From NCBI RefSeq assembly GCF_943737015.1, contig NZ_CALSFP010000001.1:1798001-1862000 (forward strand): a DNA stretch of 64,000 bases. Reading direction: 5' to 3'. This stretch comes from Staphylococcus sp. Marseille-Q5304 (GTDB taxonomy: Bacteria; Bacillota; Bacilli; Staphylococcales; Staphylococcaceae). A program made the translations under genes and the position numbers. This document shows, piece after piece, positions 15,881 through 25,940 of this stretch. A model generated the notes under the pieces. The model was not told where the DNA came from. It made no database searches and worked only from the letters and a program-made list of their open reading frames with translations. Numbering within the stretch: the stretch's first letter is position 1; every line of letters starts with the position of its first letter.

Positions 15881-16473
15881 TAGCTATTACCTTTAAACCT
15901 TTCCATTGTGACATGTGCATCTGCACTAATATCTTTTTTCTTTAAAACATTCTCAACTGTTTTGTATAAAATATACATATCTAATTTGAATGATTGGTTT
16001 TCAGCGTACCAAACATCTAATTTAAATTTTTGTTCCCAAGTAATTGCATTGCGTCCATTGATTTGCGCCCATCCGGTAATCCCCGGTTTTACGCTGTGCC
16101 TTTTTCTCTGTTCTTCATTATATAACGGCAAATATTCCATCAATAAAGGTCTAGGGCCAACTAAACTTAAATCACCTTTAAGCACATTAATAAGTTGAGG
16201 CAATTCATCAATACTTGCACTTCTTATTGTACTACCTAGTTTAGTCATCCTTTGTTCATCAGGTAATAATTCACCATATTCATCTTTTTCATCAGTCATC
16301 GTACGAAATTTGTATATTTCAAATGGCACTTCGTCTTTACCTGGTCGTGTTTGCCTAAATAACACAGGTTTATCTAATTTTTTAGCAATCAAAATAGAAG
16401 ATACGACAATAATAGGAGATGTTATCACCAAACCTATTAAGCTAACTGTAAAGTCAAATAATCTTTTAAGCAA
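15880..16473 (-). CDS. Phosphoglycosyl transferase (PglC/EpsL-like initiating sugar transferase)
   Basis: 197 residues, the small monotopic form with only the catalytic domain. An N-terminal re-entrant helix (KRLFDFTVSLIGLVITSPII) is followed by FRQTRPGKDEVPF, the catalytic Asp-Glu pair in SIDELPQLINVLKGDLSLVG, the PRP motif and GITGWAQINGR. It transfers a sugar-1-phosphate from a UDP-sugar to undecaprenyl phosphate and so primes each repeat. With dehydratase, aminotransferase and PglD-like genes nearby the primer is probably diNAcBac. It starts at TTG behind GAGGAGGTG. Confidence 0.9.
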   Translation of the reverse strand: MLKRLFDFTVSLIGLVITSPIIVVSSILIAKKLDKPVLFRQTRPGKDEVPFEIYKFRTMTDEKDEYGELLPDEQRMTKLGSTIRSASIDELPQLINVLKGDLSLVGPRPLLMEYLPLYNEEQRKRHSVKPGITGWAQINGRNAITWEQKFKLDVWYAENQSFKLDMYILYKTVENVLKKKDISADAHVTMERFKGNS

Positions 16474-16476
16474 AGT

Positions 16477-17724
16477 TTACACCTCCTCATTTTCTATTAC
16501 TTTTATTAATTTTGAAGTTAACTTTTCAAAATCAAATTCGTGCGCCGCACTTCTTGCATTTTCACCTTGTTCAAATGATTTTCTTTCATTATTAGACATT
16601 TCTATAATAGCATTAGCTATCATATCAGGTGTTTGTTTATCAAGGCACACACCTGCATTAAACCTATCTATTACGCTATAACCTGTTTGATAAGTCTGTA
16701 AAATTGGCTTCCCAGCTGCCAAATACTCAAATAATTTATTCTGACTTTGCCCGTATTTATTTAGTTGCGTACTTTTATTATGAAGAATGTTAGCATAGGA
16801 TTGTTTTAAAATAGAAGGTATATATTTTTTTGGTACACTACCTTTAAACTCAATATTTGTTAAACCTAACTTCTGCACTTTATCTATTAAATATTCTCTT
16901 TCGTCACCATTTCCGTAGATTAAAATTTTTATATCTGATTTTTTATACTTGTTTTGTATAAGGTCCGCCGCTTCAACTAAAACCTCTATATTATTCACTT
17001 TTCTAATAGATCCTGTATATACGAACGCTTTTATATCATATTCTAGATTTTTATTTACAAAAAAGTTTTGACTATTGTAATCAAAATCACTTAAAACTAC
17101 ACCATTGCTAATATGGTATATTTTATTTTTGTTTATTTTATTAAACCATCCTTTATTTTTGATATAGTCTTTACCACCCTCCCATGTCATTATAATTGCG
17201 TCCGCTTTTTGGTAAATTATCTTTTCACATTTGTACATAAGCTTGCTTAGTATATTTTTTTCACTTAATATTCCGTAAGCTACAATACTTTCTGGCCATA
17301 AATCTCTAATCTCCACTATACAAGGGATATTTAATTTCTTTGCTATTCTTAACCCAACCATCAAAGTTAATGGGTGGACACTAGAGGCCACAATAATATC
17401 CGGTTTCCCATATTTACTCACAAATTCATTAGATAGATTCAATAAATTTTTGCTAAATGTTAATATGTTTATGATTCGTTTATAATTATTTTTTTCGTAT
17501 AAACTTGATTTCACGAAAATAAATGGTATATCATTTTTTATTTTTCTTATATACTTACCACCGTTCAAACTAATTACATCTTTTGAATTATGACGCGTAT
17601 TAGCGCAAAAAATACTTACATCATACCCATTATTTTTTAAATTTTGGCTGAACCAATAATGTCTACCGCCTTCATTAAAATAATTATCTGTTGCATAATG
17701 ATTTAAAATCCATACTTTTTTCAT
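16477..17724 (-). CDS. Glycosyltransferase family 4 (WbuB-like)
   Basis: About 415 residues with a GT-B fold. The N-terminal domain starts KKVWILNHYATDNYFNEGGR, and the C-terminal nucleotide-sugar domain has FVYTGSIRKVNNIEVLVEA, IYGNGDE and the E-x7-E-like KLFEYLAAGKPIL. It adds one sugar to the lipid-linked repeat on the cytoplasmic face. WbuB-type enzymes often add an amino-deoxy-hexose, but donor and acceptor cannot be fixed here. The frame extends to TTG 17730; ATG 17722-17724 is 7 nt after GGGAG and is chosen. It is markedly AT-rich compared with genes either side of the central cassette. Confidence 0.87.
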   Translation of the reverse strand: MKKVWILNHYATDNYFNEGGRHYWFSQNLKNNGYDVSIFCANTRHNSKDVISLNGGKYIRKIKNDIPFIFVKSSLYEKNNYKRIINILTFSKNLLNLSNEFVSKYGKPDIIVASSVHPLTLMVGLRIAKKLNIPCIVEIRDLWPESIVAYGILSEKNILSKLMYKCEKIIYQKADAIIMTWEGGKDYIKNKGWFNKINKNKIYHISNGVVLSDFDYNSQNFFVNKNLEYDIKAFVYTGSIRKVNNIEVLVEAADLIQNKYKKSDIKILIYGNGDEREYLIDKVQKLGLTNIEFKGSVPKKYIPSILKQSYANILHNKSTQLNKYGQSQNKLFEYLAAGKPILQTYQTGYSVIDRFNAGVCLDKQTPDMIANAIIEMSNNERKSFEQGENARSAAHEFDFEKLTSKLIKVIENEEV

Positions 17725-17751
17725 ATACAATCTCCCTTTTAAATGCTTAAA

Positions 17752-18957
17752 TTATTTATGATTCTTACTCAATGAAGTCTCAATTACTACACTTAATCCC
17801 ACAGCTAAAATAAACCATTGTAATAAACCTACTGATAATTGGTTTTGAAATAATGTTATTTCAAAAGATTGATGTACTAAAATACCTACAAAATAACTAC
17901 CTACTAATCTTGCTATAAAATTATTTCTTAATTTAGTTAACCCATGCCAAATCACAAGAAATAAAAGTATATTTAAAAACAAACCAATGTAGCCTATTTG
18001 CATTAATATATTTAAATATAAATTATGCGGCGACTGATCAGTAGCAATTAAATCACTTGCTAAAGTACCAGGCCCATAACCTAAAAATAGCTTTTGATTA
18101 ATCATTTCTATTAATGGAACCCACAATACATTTCTACCTGACATGATACTTTTACCTGTATGGGTTACCATCCATTGTTCAGCTGAATTAAAAAAGGAAA
18201 AGGTAGGTAATATAGGGTAGACAAATACAAACATTAATATAGCTGAAATTAATAAAATAAAGAATATAAATGATAAAATCTGTGATTTACTAATGTACTT
18301 CCAAAAAGAGAATATAACTATAGAAACAAAAACACTTAATAAAATTGATCTAGCATCACTTGCTAATATTAATATAAAACTCATAAATAAAATTAAAGAA
18401 TATAAAAGTTTCTTTTTTGAATATCTAAATCCTAATATCAAAAAAAATGATGAATAAAACATATACGGCCCAATTAAATTTGAATTATTATAGATACTAG
18501 CAAACATTCGTGGACATCCAGATATAATCCAAATTATGAAATGAAAAGTAATAAATAAAGTTACAAAGAGGTTAATGAATTTTAATTTTGAATAGTCAAA
18601 CTTAATACAGGATACAAAAACTAATAAATTAAAGCATGATAACATCTGCAAGGTATTAATTAGGTCTTTCAAATCATACCTATTATTAATTACAGAAAAA
18701 AAACACACTACAGTAGAAATTATTATAATAAATAAAATAATAAACTGTAACGGCAAAAAATTCTTTTTGACAAATATAAAGATTAATATTCCTATTGTTG
18801 AAACTAATAAAGTCGATATAAGAGATAATAATCCTACTATTTTCAAGGAAGACTCCATTGCATTCATAGAACCTATAAGAATTAGTAGATATAAACAAAC
18901 GGTTATTAATGTGGATACTTTAATTTCAAATTTTCCAGTTTTTTGGATATTTTCCAT
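17752..18957 (-). CDS. O-antigen polymerase/ligase-like membrane protein (Wzy-type)
   Basis: About 401 residues with 10-12 hydrophobic helices and a long external loop (about 250-315) with the hallmarks of the O-antigen ligase/polymerase family: GKSIMSGRNVLWVPLIEMIN, FLGYGPGTL, SPHNLYLNILMQIGYIGL. It polymerises flipped repeats on the outer membrane face of the cytoplasmic membrane. Two near-adjacent ATGs are present; 18955-18957 has AGGAGG at an 8-nt spacing. It is the most AT-rich, least conserved class of gene in such loci, and homology will be low. Confidence 0.85.
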   Translation of the reverse strand: MENIQKTGKFEIKVSTLITVCLYLLILIGSMNAMESSLKIVGLLSLISTLLVSTIGILIFIFVKKNFLPLQFIILFIIIISTVVCFFSVINNRYDLKDLINTLQMLSCFNLLVFVSCIKFDYSKLKFINLFVTLFITFHFIIWIISGCPRMFASIYNNSNLIGPYMFYSSFFLILGFRYSKKKLLYSLILFMSFILILASDARSILLSVFVSIVIFSFWKYISKSQILSFIFFILLISAILMFVFVYPILPTFSFFNSAEQWMVTHTGKSIMSGRNVLWVPLIEMINQKLFLGYGPGTLASDLIATDQSPHNLYLNILMQIGYIGLFLNILLFLVIWHGLTKLRNNFIARLVGSYFVGILVHQSFEITLFQNQLSVGLLQWFILAVGLSVVIETSLSKNHK

Positions 18958-18991
18958 TATCATTTCCTCCTTCCTTTAGATATTTAAATTA

Positions 18992-20200
18992 CTAATCCTC
19001 GACTTCTAACTTTAATAGAATGAATATTTCAATAATAACTTTTAGAAACATTGAAACTAACTGTGCTAATGCAATTGATAAAAGTGAGTGATTAATTAAA
19101 ACCAAGAAAATTGATAAAACTATAAAAATCAACAAAATAGAAATATCTAAAACTGATTTTTTTATTATTGAATAGTATTTCAATATAAAACTTCGTACTA
19201 TACTATCTACGCATACTAACCCAAAAGTAAATACCACTATAAAATAAATACTTTGGATATTATCATAATATTCATCATATAATAATTTAATTATTAATAG
19301 TCCTATAAGATAAGAAAGAGAAGATACTATTATAAATATAATTGGTAATAATAATAATAGTTTACGTTTAATTTGCTTATTAATATTATTAGATTTAGCT
19401 AAGTAACTTAAAATTACAGTTGACATCATATTAAAAGGAAGGATCATAAGTTTAGTCGGCAGTGTAGCTATATAAAACACTGTAACACTTGAAGCACCCA
19501 ATAATATGTTTATAAGAAAACGATCTGAATAGTTCATTAAGGAAGCTGAAAAACCAGATAACATTAAAAAATTTAAAGAAGCATAACTAAAATCATTCAT
19601 ATTATACTCGAAAAACTTATTTATATTTATTTTCAATAAAATGTAAATAATTATATTTACTAATAATTCAATAACTATAAATGACAACAATATCTCCGAG
19701 ATAGTTAATGGGTTTATAACCAATACTAAAACATACATTAGGCTTAAAATTAAGTTAATAAAAAGTATAAAAATATAATTTTTATGTACTCGGTACCAAA
19801 CTATTAGAAACATTCTACTAGTTGTTAATATTACTAAAATTGAAATTAAAAGATAACTTAGAGTATTGAATTTCGTAAAGAATAAAACCACGAAAACCAT
19901 TAATAAAATCAGTAAACAATAAACTATCATCTTTTTATAAAAAATATAATATGTTTTCACTTCACGAGATTGATCAATATAAATATTTAGTTTTTTTTGA
20001 TAAAGATTTGTAAAACTGGTAGCTATAGTAACGGTAAAAACATTAAAAATTCCATATAACAATAGAAAAAAACCAAACTCTTTTTGCCCTAAATGACTTT
20101 CAAAAATCGGAAATAAAATTATTTGTTGAACAGCCAGAAATAATGCTTGGGACAAAATATTTAAGAAAATATCTTTGAGAAATTTCATGTATATTTTCAA
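18992..20200 (-). CDS. Polysaccharide repeat-unit flippase (Wzx/MOP superfamily)
   Basis: About 400 residues and 12 predicted hydrophobic helices with few other features, consistent with a Wzx-type exporter that moves undecaprenyl-linked repeats across the membrane. Its TTG start overlaps the TGA stop of the preceding glycosyltransferase (TTGA), suggesting coupled translation. ATG 20186-20188 is the alternative, though neither has a visible RBS. Very AT-rich. Assignment rests on topology, length and position between glycosyltransferase and polymerase. Confidence 0.8.
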   Translation of the reverse strand: MKIYMKFLKDIFLNILSQALFLAVQQIILFPIFESHLGQKEFGFFLLLYGIFNVFTVTIATSFTNLYQKKLNIYIDQSREVKTYYIFYKKMIVYCLLILLMVFVVLFFTKFNTLSYLLISILVILTTSRMFLIVWYRVHKNYIFILFINLILSLMYVLVLVINPLTISEILLSFIVIELLVNIIIYILLKININKFFEYNMNDFSYASLNFLMLSGFSASLMNYSDRFLINILLGASSVTVFYIATLPTKLMILPFNMMSTVILSYLAKSNNINKQIKRKLLLLLPIIFIIVSSLSYLIGLLIIKLLYDEYYDNIQSIYFIVVFTFGLVCVDSIVRSFILKYYSIIKKSVLDISILLIFIVLSIFLVLINHSLLSIALAQLVSMFLKVIIEIFILLKLEVED

Positions 20201-21315
20201 TTTTCATTTAAAATATTTATATATATTTTTTGATGATTTCTAGCGTTACTTTCCCAACTAAATGCATTTTTATTTATATTACTGATTTTTACTTGAAGTG
20301 AGTTATACTCTTTATAAATTTTTTTGAATTTATCGATAAGCTCCTCGTCATTATTGGGATTCACCGCATAACCCACTCTTCCATTTTCGAAGTAATTATC
20401 AAACCCTTCATTTTTTGTATATAGAAGAGGTAAATTTTGAGTTAATGCTTCTAAATATACTAAACCAAACGTTTCATGAAAGGAGACCATAGCAAATATA
20501 TGCATTGATTTCATAATATTTATTAATTCGTTTTTTGATTTTTTTCCTAAAAAAACTACATTATGGAATCTTTTTAGTTTTTCATAATATTCATTTTCAA
20601 TCACTTCTCCTATTACATAAATATTTATTTTCTTATTGAAATTTTCATCATTTAAATTTCTAGCTATAAAATCTATATTTTTATTTTTCATTATTCTTCC
20701 TATAAAAAGAACGTTAATTTCATCTTTTATCACTTTATTTTCATTATTAGCATTATTAATCCAAAAATCATTAATGCCATTTGGGATTACGATTGACTTT
20801 TCAGCAACTTTACTTCTTGTATTTTCATTCTTAAATAATTTAACAAGAAATTTTTCTTTATATGATTCAGAAAGAAAAATTATTTTTTTTGCTTTGTTAA
20901 TTATATTTTTAGCAACAGGATACAAGTGTTTAAAATATTTTAGATAATAATTAACGTCTGTATTTCTTATAGTAACTACATATGGTCTATTAGAAATGTA
21001 AGCCTGATATCCATCTGAAAATAAAGTATGAGCATGTACTATGTCATACTTAGTATAATCAACTTCTAAACTTTTAACCCAATTATTAATTTTTCTTTGT
21101 TTTCTAAAATATAAGAATCTATCAGCTTTATTAATTATTTGAGAATTATAAATTTTCGAATTTGTTTCTAATAAATTTGAGTTAAGATGTTTATTATCCG
21201 CTTTTTTCCTAGGCATTATTACATCATTGTAAATGTTAAAATATTCTAACCTTCTTAACATCTCACTATATAAAGGTGAATGTAAATAATTACTGTTTAT
21301 ATGCAATATTTTCAA
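20197..21315 (-). CDS. Glycosyltransferase family 4
   Basis: About 372 residues, GT-B fold. The N-terminal domain starts KILHINSNYLHSPLYSEMLR, and the C-terminal domain has NVLFIGRIMKNKNIDFIARN and an E-x7-E-type motif (SFHETFGLVYLEALTQNLPL). It adds the second or third sugar of the repeat. The open frame runs to 21369 inside the dehydrogenase gene. TTG at 21313-21315, with GAGGGAA upstream and just after the preceding stop, is the likely start. Low GC, as in its neighbours. Confidence 0.83.
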   Translation of the reverse strand: MKILHINSNYLHSPLYSEMLRRLEYFNIYNDVIMPRKKADNKHLNSNLLETNSKIYNSQIINKADRFLYFRKQRKINNWVKSLEVDYTKYDIVHAHTLFSDGYQAYISNRPYVVTIRNTDVNYYLKYFKHLYPVAKNIINKAKKIIFLSESYKEKFLVKLFKNENTRSKVAEKSIVIPNGINDFWINNANNENKVIKDEINVLFIGRIMKNKNIDFIARNLNDENFNKKINIYVIGEVIENEYYEKLKRFHNVVFLGKKSKNELINIMKSMHIFAMVSFHETFGLVYLEALTQNLPLLYTKNEGFDNYFENGRVGYAVNPNNDEELIDKFKKIYKEYNSLQVKISNINKNAFSWESNARNHQKIYINILNEN

Positions 21316-21334
21316 ACAGATTCCCTCTTTCTTT

Positions 21335-22612
21335 TTATAATGACCAGTATTTTCTTTTATCACTAGCATATTGTTTAAATCTATTTTTTAAATCTACAAT
21401 TATAGCTGAATCTTGATTTAAGCTATTTATAAATGTCTCATCTTCAATATCTTTAAATGCTTTATGATTTACAGCATAGATCAGTACATCAATAGGTTTA
21501 TCGGATTTAAACTCACTGGTAATTACACCATCAATTTCTCCTTTAAAACTTTTTGCGAACGGGTCTACTATATTTGGTTTAATTCCATAGTCATTTAGTT
21601 CTTTTATGACATCTAAGACTTTTGAATTTCTAAAATCTGGTGTATCCTCTTTAAAAGTTAATCCCGCTACAACAATGTTACAGTTAGAAGCTTTATTATT
21701 TTTCATCAATTCTTTCACTATATTTTGGGAAACAAATTGCGTCATTTGATTGTTAATCTTTCTTCCTGCTGAAATTATTTGTGAATAATAACCTAAGTTT
21801 TCTGCTTGATATATAAAGTAATATGGATCTACCCCAATACAGTGGCCCCCTACTAATCCGGGGTAAAACCCAAGGGCGTTCCATTTTGTATTCATAGCTT
21901 CGATAACTTCAAATGTATTGATACCCATCAGATTAAATACTTGTGATAATTCATTCATAAATGCAATATTGATATCTCTTTGGCTATTTTCAACTACTTT
22001 AGCACTTTCAGCGACTTTAATTGATGAAGCATTATGTACGCCAGCTTTTATTACTTTTCCATATATTTGTGATATTACATTTAATGCTTCATCATCAATA
22101 CCTGAAACTATTTTTATAATATTCTCAACTGTGTTTTTCTTGTCGCCTGGATTAATTCTTTCTGGTGAATAACCAACTTTAAAATCATGAGGTGAATTTA
22201 AACCAGAAATTTCCTCGATTAATGGAACGCATATATCTTCTGTTACACCAGGATATACAGTTGATTCATAAATGATATAATCACCTTTATTAACATATTT
22301 TGCTACTAGTTTAGTTGCACCTTCCACAGGTTTTAAATCAGGTGTATTATCTTGGTTGATAGGTGTAGGCACTGTTACTATATAAAAATCTGCATCTTTT
22401 ATCTCTTCCTCTGATGAAGTAAAGTTCAGTGTCGTTTCCTTTAATTTCTCACTACCAATTTCTCCTGTTGGGTCAATATTGTTTTTATATTTTTCAATTT
22501 TCTCTGCATCAATATCAAATCCAATAACCTCAAAATGCTTTGCAAATGCAACTGCTAGAGGCATTCCTACATAACCTAATCCAATTACTGCTACTTTTCT
22601 ATTTAATCCCAC
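21335..22612 (-). CDS. UDP-N-acetylglucosamine 6-dehydrogenase family (WbpA/TviB-like)
   Basis: 425 residues. The N-terminal NAD domain (VAVIGLGYVGMPLAVAFAKH) precedes YESTVYPGVTEDICVPLIEE and YSPERINPGDKKNT, the catalytic-Cys motif GLVGGHCIGVDPYYF, and a C-terminal UDP-sugar domain (AGLTFKEDTPDFRNSKVLDV). The ESTVYPG/YSPERINPGDK pattern is typical of the WbpA/TviB group, which oxidises UDP-GlcNAc to UDP-GlcNAcA in two NAD-dependent steps. UDP-ManNAc dehydrogenase is the alternative. No UDP-GlcNAc 2-epimerase lies in this operon, which favours the GlcNAc reading. It starts at GTG with AAGGAG upstream. Confidence 0.85.
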   Translation of the reverse strand: MGLNRKVAVIGLGYVGMPLAVAFAKHFEVIGFDIDAEKIEKYKNNIDPTGEIGSEKLKETTLNFTSSEEEIKDADFYIVTVPTPINQDNTPDLKPVEGATKLVAKYVNKGDYIIYESTVYPGVTEDICVPLIEEISGLNSPHDFKVGYSPERINPGDKKNTVENIIKIVSGIDDEALNVISQIYGKVIKAGVHNASSIKVAESAKVVENSQRDINIAFMNELSQVFNLMGINTFEVIEAMNTKWNALGFYPGLVGGHCIGVDPYYFIYQAENLGYYSQIISAGRKINNQMTQFVSQNIVKELMKNNKASNCNIVVAGLTFKEDTPDFRNSKVLDVIKELNDYGIKPNIVDPFAKSFKGEIDGVITSEFKSDKPIDVLIYAVNHKAFKDIEDETFINSLNQDSAIIVDLKNRFKQYASDKRKYWSL

Positions 22613-22646
22613 AATTATTAGCTCCTTTAAAAACTGTAATATAAAA

Positions 22647-24446
22647 TTATTTATTTACAAACTTAATTAATTGTTCTTTATCAAAATGTTCGCTTAATTC
22701 TTCTATAAATTCATATAATTCTGATTTATTTTCGAGACAAACTTTACCAATATATATTTTTTCGTATACTTGCTCTGGATGTATTTCATTTTCATTTAAT
22801 AATTCTTCATATAGCTTTTCTCCAGGTCGTATCCCAGAAAATTCGATTCCAATATCTTCTTCTTTTTTTCCACTCAAACGAATAAGATTTCGAGCTAAAT
22901 CTACAATTTTGACTGGTTCACCCATATCTAAAACAAATACTTCTCCACCTTGTGCTAAGGCACCTGCTTGTAATACAAGTCTTGAAGCTTCTGGTATAGT
23001 CATAAAATAACGCGTCATATCAGGATGGGTTACTGTAACTGGTCCACCCGCTTCTATTTGTTTCTTAAATAAAGGAATTACTGAACCTCTAGAACCTAAT
23101 ACATTACCAAAGCGTACAACGACAAAGTCAGTGCTACCTTCTGGTTCATTTAAACTTTGTATAATCATTTCAGCAACACGCTTTGATGCCCCCATCACAT
23201 TAGGTGGGTTAACAGCTTTATCAGTTGATATCATTACAAACTTTCGTATTCCTACTTCTTTTGCCGTTTCAGCAATATTCCTTGTACCAATAATATTGTT
23301 TCTTACTGCTTCTCTAGGGTTGTATTCCATTAATGGTACGTGTTTATGTGCTGCAGCATGGTAGATTACATATGGTTTAAATTCATTTACCACTTCTTGT
23401 AAACGCGTTTTGTTTTGAATATCTGCGATAACTGGGATAACTTCAATCTCTTTACCGTATTTATTAGTTAGCTCATGGTGGATTAAATAAATGCTATTCT
23501 CTCCATGACCAAGTAAAATAATTTTATTAGGCTTAAATTTACATACTTGCCTACAGATTTCTGAGCCAATAGAGCCTCCAGCACCCGTTATCATGATTGT
23601 TTTATTTGTTAATTCTTTAGAAATCATTGCCATATCTAGTTCAACTGGGTCTCTTCCTAACAAGTCTTCAATTTTCACTTTTTTAAGTTGGTTTACTTCC
23701 AATTCTCCCGACATTACATCTTCTATGCTTGGCATTTTAAACATTTCTACGCCATCGATATTACAAATTTCGTTAATTTCTTTTAGCCTATCTGCGCTTA
23801 AAGTTGGAATAGCAATAATAATTTTTTTAATTTCATATTTCTTTACAAGCATCGGTATATCATTGATAACACCTTGTACTTTGACACCTTCAGCAATCGC
23901 AATACGTTGTTTATTGATATCATCATCTACTGCTAAGACTGGTTCCATTCTCATATTAGGGCTTCTTAACATTTGTCGTATTAGTAAAGATCCACCTTGC
24001 CCAGCTCCTACAATAAGCGTTGGCGTTTTTTTTACCGATTTCCCTACAATGTATTTTCGATAAATTCTCCAAAATATCCTTGAACCACCTATGAGTATGA
24101 GATGCATCATCCACGTAATGAAATACAATCTAAAAAATGGTGATATTCCTGTAAATATTGGTACGATAACAATCGTGGCAATAATAGAACTAGAAACTGC
24201 CCGAACTACTAGCAATAATTCACTTACACTCGCATATTCCCAAGCACGATGATATAAGTTAAATAACGCAGCAAATAAATGGTGAAATACCAAAAGACTG
24301 ATTGCGGAAAACAATAATACTTTTATTGAATAATTTTCAAAATAGGGTTCTAGAATAAAATATCCTAAAAATACTGAGAAAGTCACTATTAATGAATCGA
24401 TTAATATTAGTCCCATTAAGCGAACTTTCTTTGAAATCTGTGTCAC
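22647..24446 (-). CDS. UDP-GlcNAc 4,6-dehydratase, membrane-anchored (PglF/EpsC/CapD type)
   Basis: 599 residues. Four hydrophobic helices (about 10-125) are followed by a CoA-binding-like Rossmann domain (TLIVGAGQGGSLLIRQML) and a catalytic short-chain dehydrogenase domain from about 285 (MITGAGGSIGSEICRQV). The active site reads STDKAVNPPNVMGASKR, with Met in place of the usual Tyr, characteristic of the long FlaA1/PglF/CapE-type dehydratases. It makes UDP-2-acetamido-2,6-dideoxy-4-hexulose, the first step to bacillosamine. GTG start after GAGGG. Confidence 0.9.
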   Translation of the reverse strand: MTQISKKVRLMGLILIDSLIVTFSVFLGYFILEPYFENYSIKVLLFSAISLLVFHHLFAALFNLYHRAWEYASVSELLLVVRAVSSSIIATIVIVPIFTGISPFFRLYFITWMMHLILIGGSRIFWRIYRKYIVGKSVKKTPTLIVGAGQGGSLLIRQMLRSPNMRMEPVLAVDDDINKQRIAIAEGVKVQGVINDIPMLVKKYEIKKIIIAIPTLSADRLKEINEICNIDGVEMFKMPSIEDVMSGELEVNQLKKVKIEDLLGRDPVELDMAMISKELTNKTIMITGAGGSIGSEICRQVCKFKPNKIILLGHGENSIYLIHHELTNKYGKEIEVIPVIADIQNKTRLQEVVNEFKPYVIYHAAAHKHVPLMEYNPREAVRNNIIGTRNIAETAKEVGIRKFVMISTDKAVNPPNVMGASKRVAEMIIQSLNEPEGSTDFVVVRFGNVLGSRGSVIPLFKKQIEAGGPVTVTHPDMTRYFMTIPEASRLVLQAGALAQGGEVFVLDMGEPVKIVDLARNLIRLSGKKEEDIGIEFSGIRPGEKLYEELLNENEIHPEQVYEKIYIGKVCLENKSELYEFIEELSEHFDKEQLIKFVNK

Positions 24447-24470
24447 AAAACATCCCTCATTTATTTATTT

Positions 24471-25238
24471 CTAAAATATCCCAAACCACTTTTTCTTTTT
24501 ATAATCTTGAATTGGTCTATATTTAGTGATTTTTTCATTATTTATTAATTTTTTTGCATTTGTTAAATATTCATTTAAATCCCCATGATAATCTTCTAAT
24601 TTCTTGTTATCGAAGAGTGAATTCATTATAAATGGTCTTTCGTTTGTGCTATGTGCATCTGAAGCAATAAAATGTACCAAGTTATTTTCTATCATTTTGA
24701 TTGAATTTTGCGTTACTTTTTTACCAAATTGACCTGTCAATGATCCAGAAGTAAGTTGTGCTAAAGCGCCACTGTTGACCAAATCAAAAAGCACATCCAA
24801 GTCTTGACTAATAACTTTGTTTCTCTCTGGATGTGCGATGATTGGAATATATCCCATATTTTGTAATGTATAAAAAAGATTTTGTGTATAATGTGGAACT
24901 TCATTAGAAGGGAATTCAATTAATAGATATTGCGAATCATTTATTCCGGAAATAGAACCTGTATCAATTTCCTCAATAATACGATCCGTTATTCTTATCT
25001 CTTGGCCATGGTATATATTGATATTTATTTTTTCTTCATTGATTAACTCTTTTAAAGTATTGATATTATTTTTTACTGATTGAATATCATTATTAAAACG
25101 TGTCGTTAAGTGATGTGGTGTGGCAATAATATCTGTCACGCCTTCGTTCGATGCTTGCTTAAGTAAAGTAATAGCTTCTTCTTTCGATTGAGGCCCATCA
25201 TCTACATTAATCAAAATATGATTATGTATATCAAACAT
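24471..25238 (-). CDS. capC: PHP-type protein tyrosine phosphatase (CapC/YwqE/CpsB-like)
   Basis: 255 residues of the polymerase-and-histidinol-phosphatase fold. Metal ligands are visible in MFDIHNHILINVDDGP, IIATPHH, GQEIRI, PIIAHPERN and HFIASDAHS. It dephosphorylates the tyrosine cluster of the partner kinase encoded immediately upstream and thereby cycles polymer assembly. The frame extends to 25253; ATG 25236-25238, preceded by GAGG and starting the conserved sequence, overlaps the kinase stop by 8 nt. Confidence 0.9.
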   Translation of the reverse strand: MFDIHNHILINVDDGPQSKEEAITLLKQASNEGVTDIIATPHHLTTRFNNDIQSVKNNINTLKELINEEKININIYHGQEIRITDRIIEEIDTGSISGINDSQYLLIEFPSNEVPHYTQNLFYTLQNMGYIPIIAHPERNKVISQDLDVLFDLVNSGALAQLTSGSLTGQFGKKVTQNSIKMIENNLVHFIASDAHSTNERPFIMNSLFDNKKLEDYHGDLNEYLTNAKKLINNEKITKYRPIQDYKKKKWFGIF

Positions 25239-25926
25239 TGCCCTCATCTCCATAGTAATTGTAATAATTTGAATTCTTTTCTACTTTTGACTTATTAAAT
25301 ACAACACCAATTACTTTTCCAAAAGATTTTTCTAGTAATTCTTTGGCTTTAATGACTTCTTTCTTATCATTTTTTTCACTATCAATGACTAAGATGCAAT
25401 TTTCTACCAACTGTGCATACAATTGTGCATCAGTCACAGTAGTCACTGGCGGAGTGTCTATTACAATAAAATCGTACTCTGCTAATAAATGTTGAAACAA
25501 TTCTTCAAATTTTTTTGAACCAATTAATTCAGATGGATTTGGTGGCACTGGACCTGCCGTTAAAACATCTAAATTGTCTACGTGCGTATTTTTTATTGCA
25601 TCTTTTTTAATTACTTTACCAATAATTAAATTAGAAAGACCGCTTTGGTTTGATAAATTAAACAAATAATGTTGTGTGGGCTTTCTCATATCTCCATCGA
25701 TTACTAAAGTTTTATAACCTGCTTGGGCGTAAGTAATTGCTAAATTAGCAGAAACTGTACTTTTACCAGATGATGGTTTCTCAGAAGATATCAAAACACT
25801 CCCAATCTCTTCATTTGCATTCGAAAACATAATGTTTGAACGAATACCTCTAAATTTCTCACTGACGATAGATTTGGGTTTATTATGCACTATTAATGGT
25901 GAAACATTTCGTTTAGATCTAGACAT
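25231..25926 (-). CDS. capB: Capsular polysaccharide tyrosine kinase (CapB/CpsD BY-kinase)
   Basis: 231 residues. Walker A is SEKPSSGKST, Walker A' is LVIDGDMRKP and Walker B is FIVIDTPPV. A C-terminal tyrosine cluster (NSNYYNYYGDEGNV) is the autophosphorylation site. It is the cytoplasmic half of a two-part Gram-positive BY-kinase and needs the membrane activator encoded just upstream. The Walker A loop reads SSGKST rather than the more common GEGKST, but Gly-Lys-Ser/Thr is intact. Confidence 0.92.
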   Translation of the reverse strand: MSRSKRNVSPLIVHNKPKSIVSEKFRGIRSNIMFSNANEEIGSVLISSEKPSSGKSTVSANLAITYAQAGYKTLVIDGDMRKPTQHYLFNLSNQSGLSNLIIGKVIKKDAIKNTHVDNLDVLTAGPVPPNPSELIGSKKFEELFQHLLAEYDFIVIDTPPVTTVTDAQLYAQLVENCILVIDSEKNDKKEVIKAKELLEKSFGKVIGVVFNKSKVEKNSNYYNYYGDEGNV

Positions 25927-25940
25927 ATTTACATTCCCTT

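Noticed and set aside
23593..24063. Plus-strand ORF of 156 aa over the 4,6-dehydratase gene
   Set aside because: Antisense shadow without RBS or recognisable domain.
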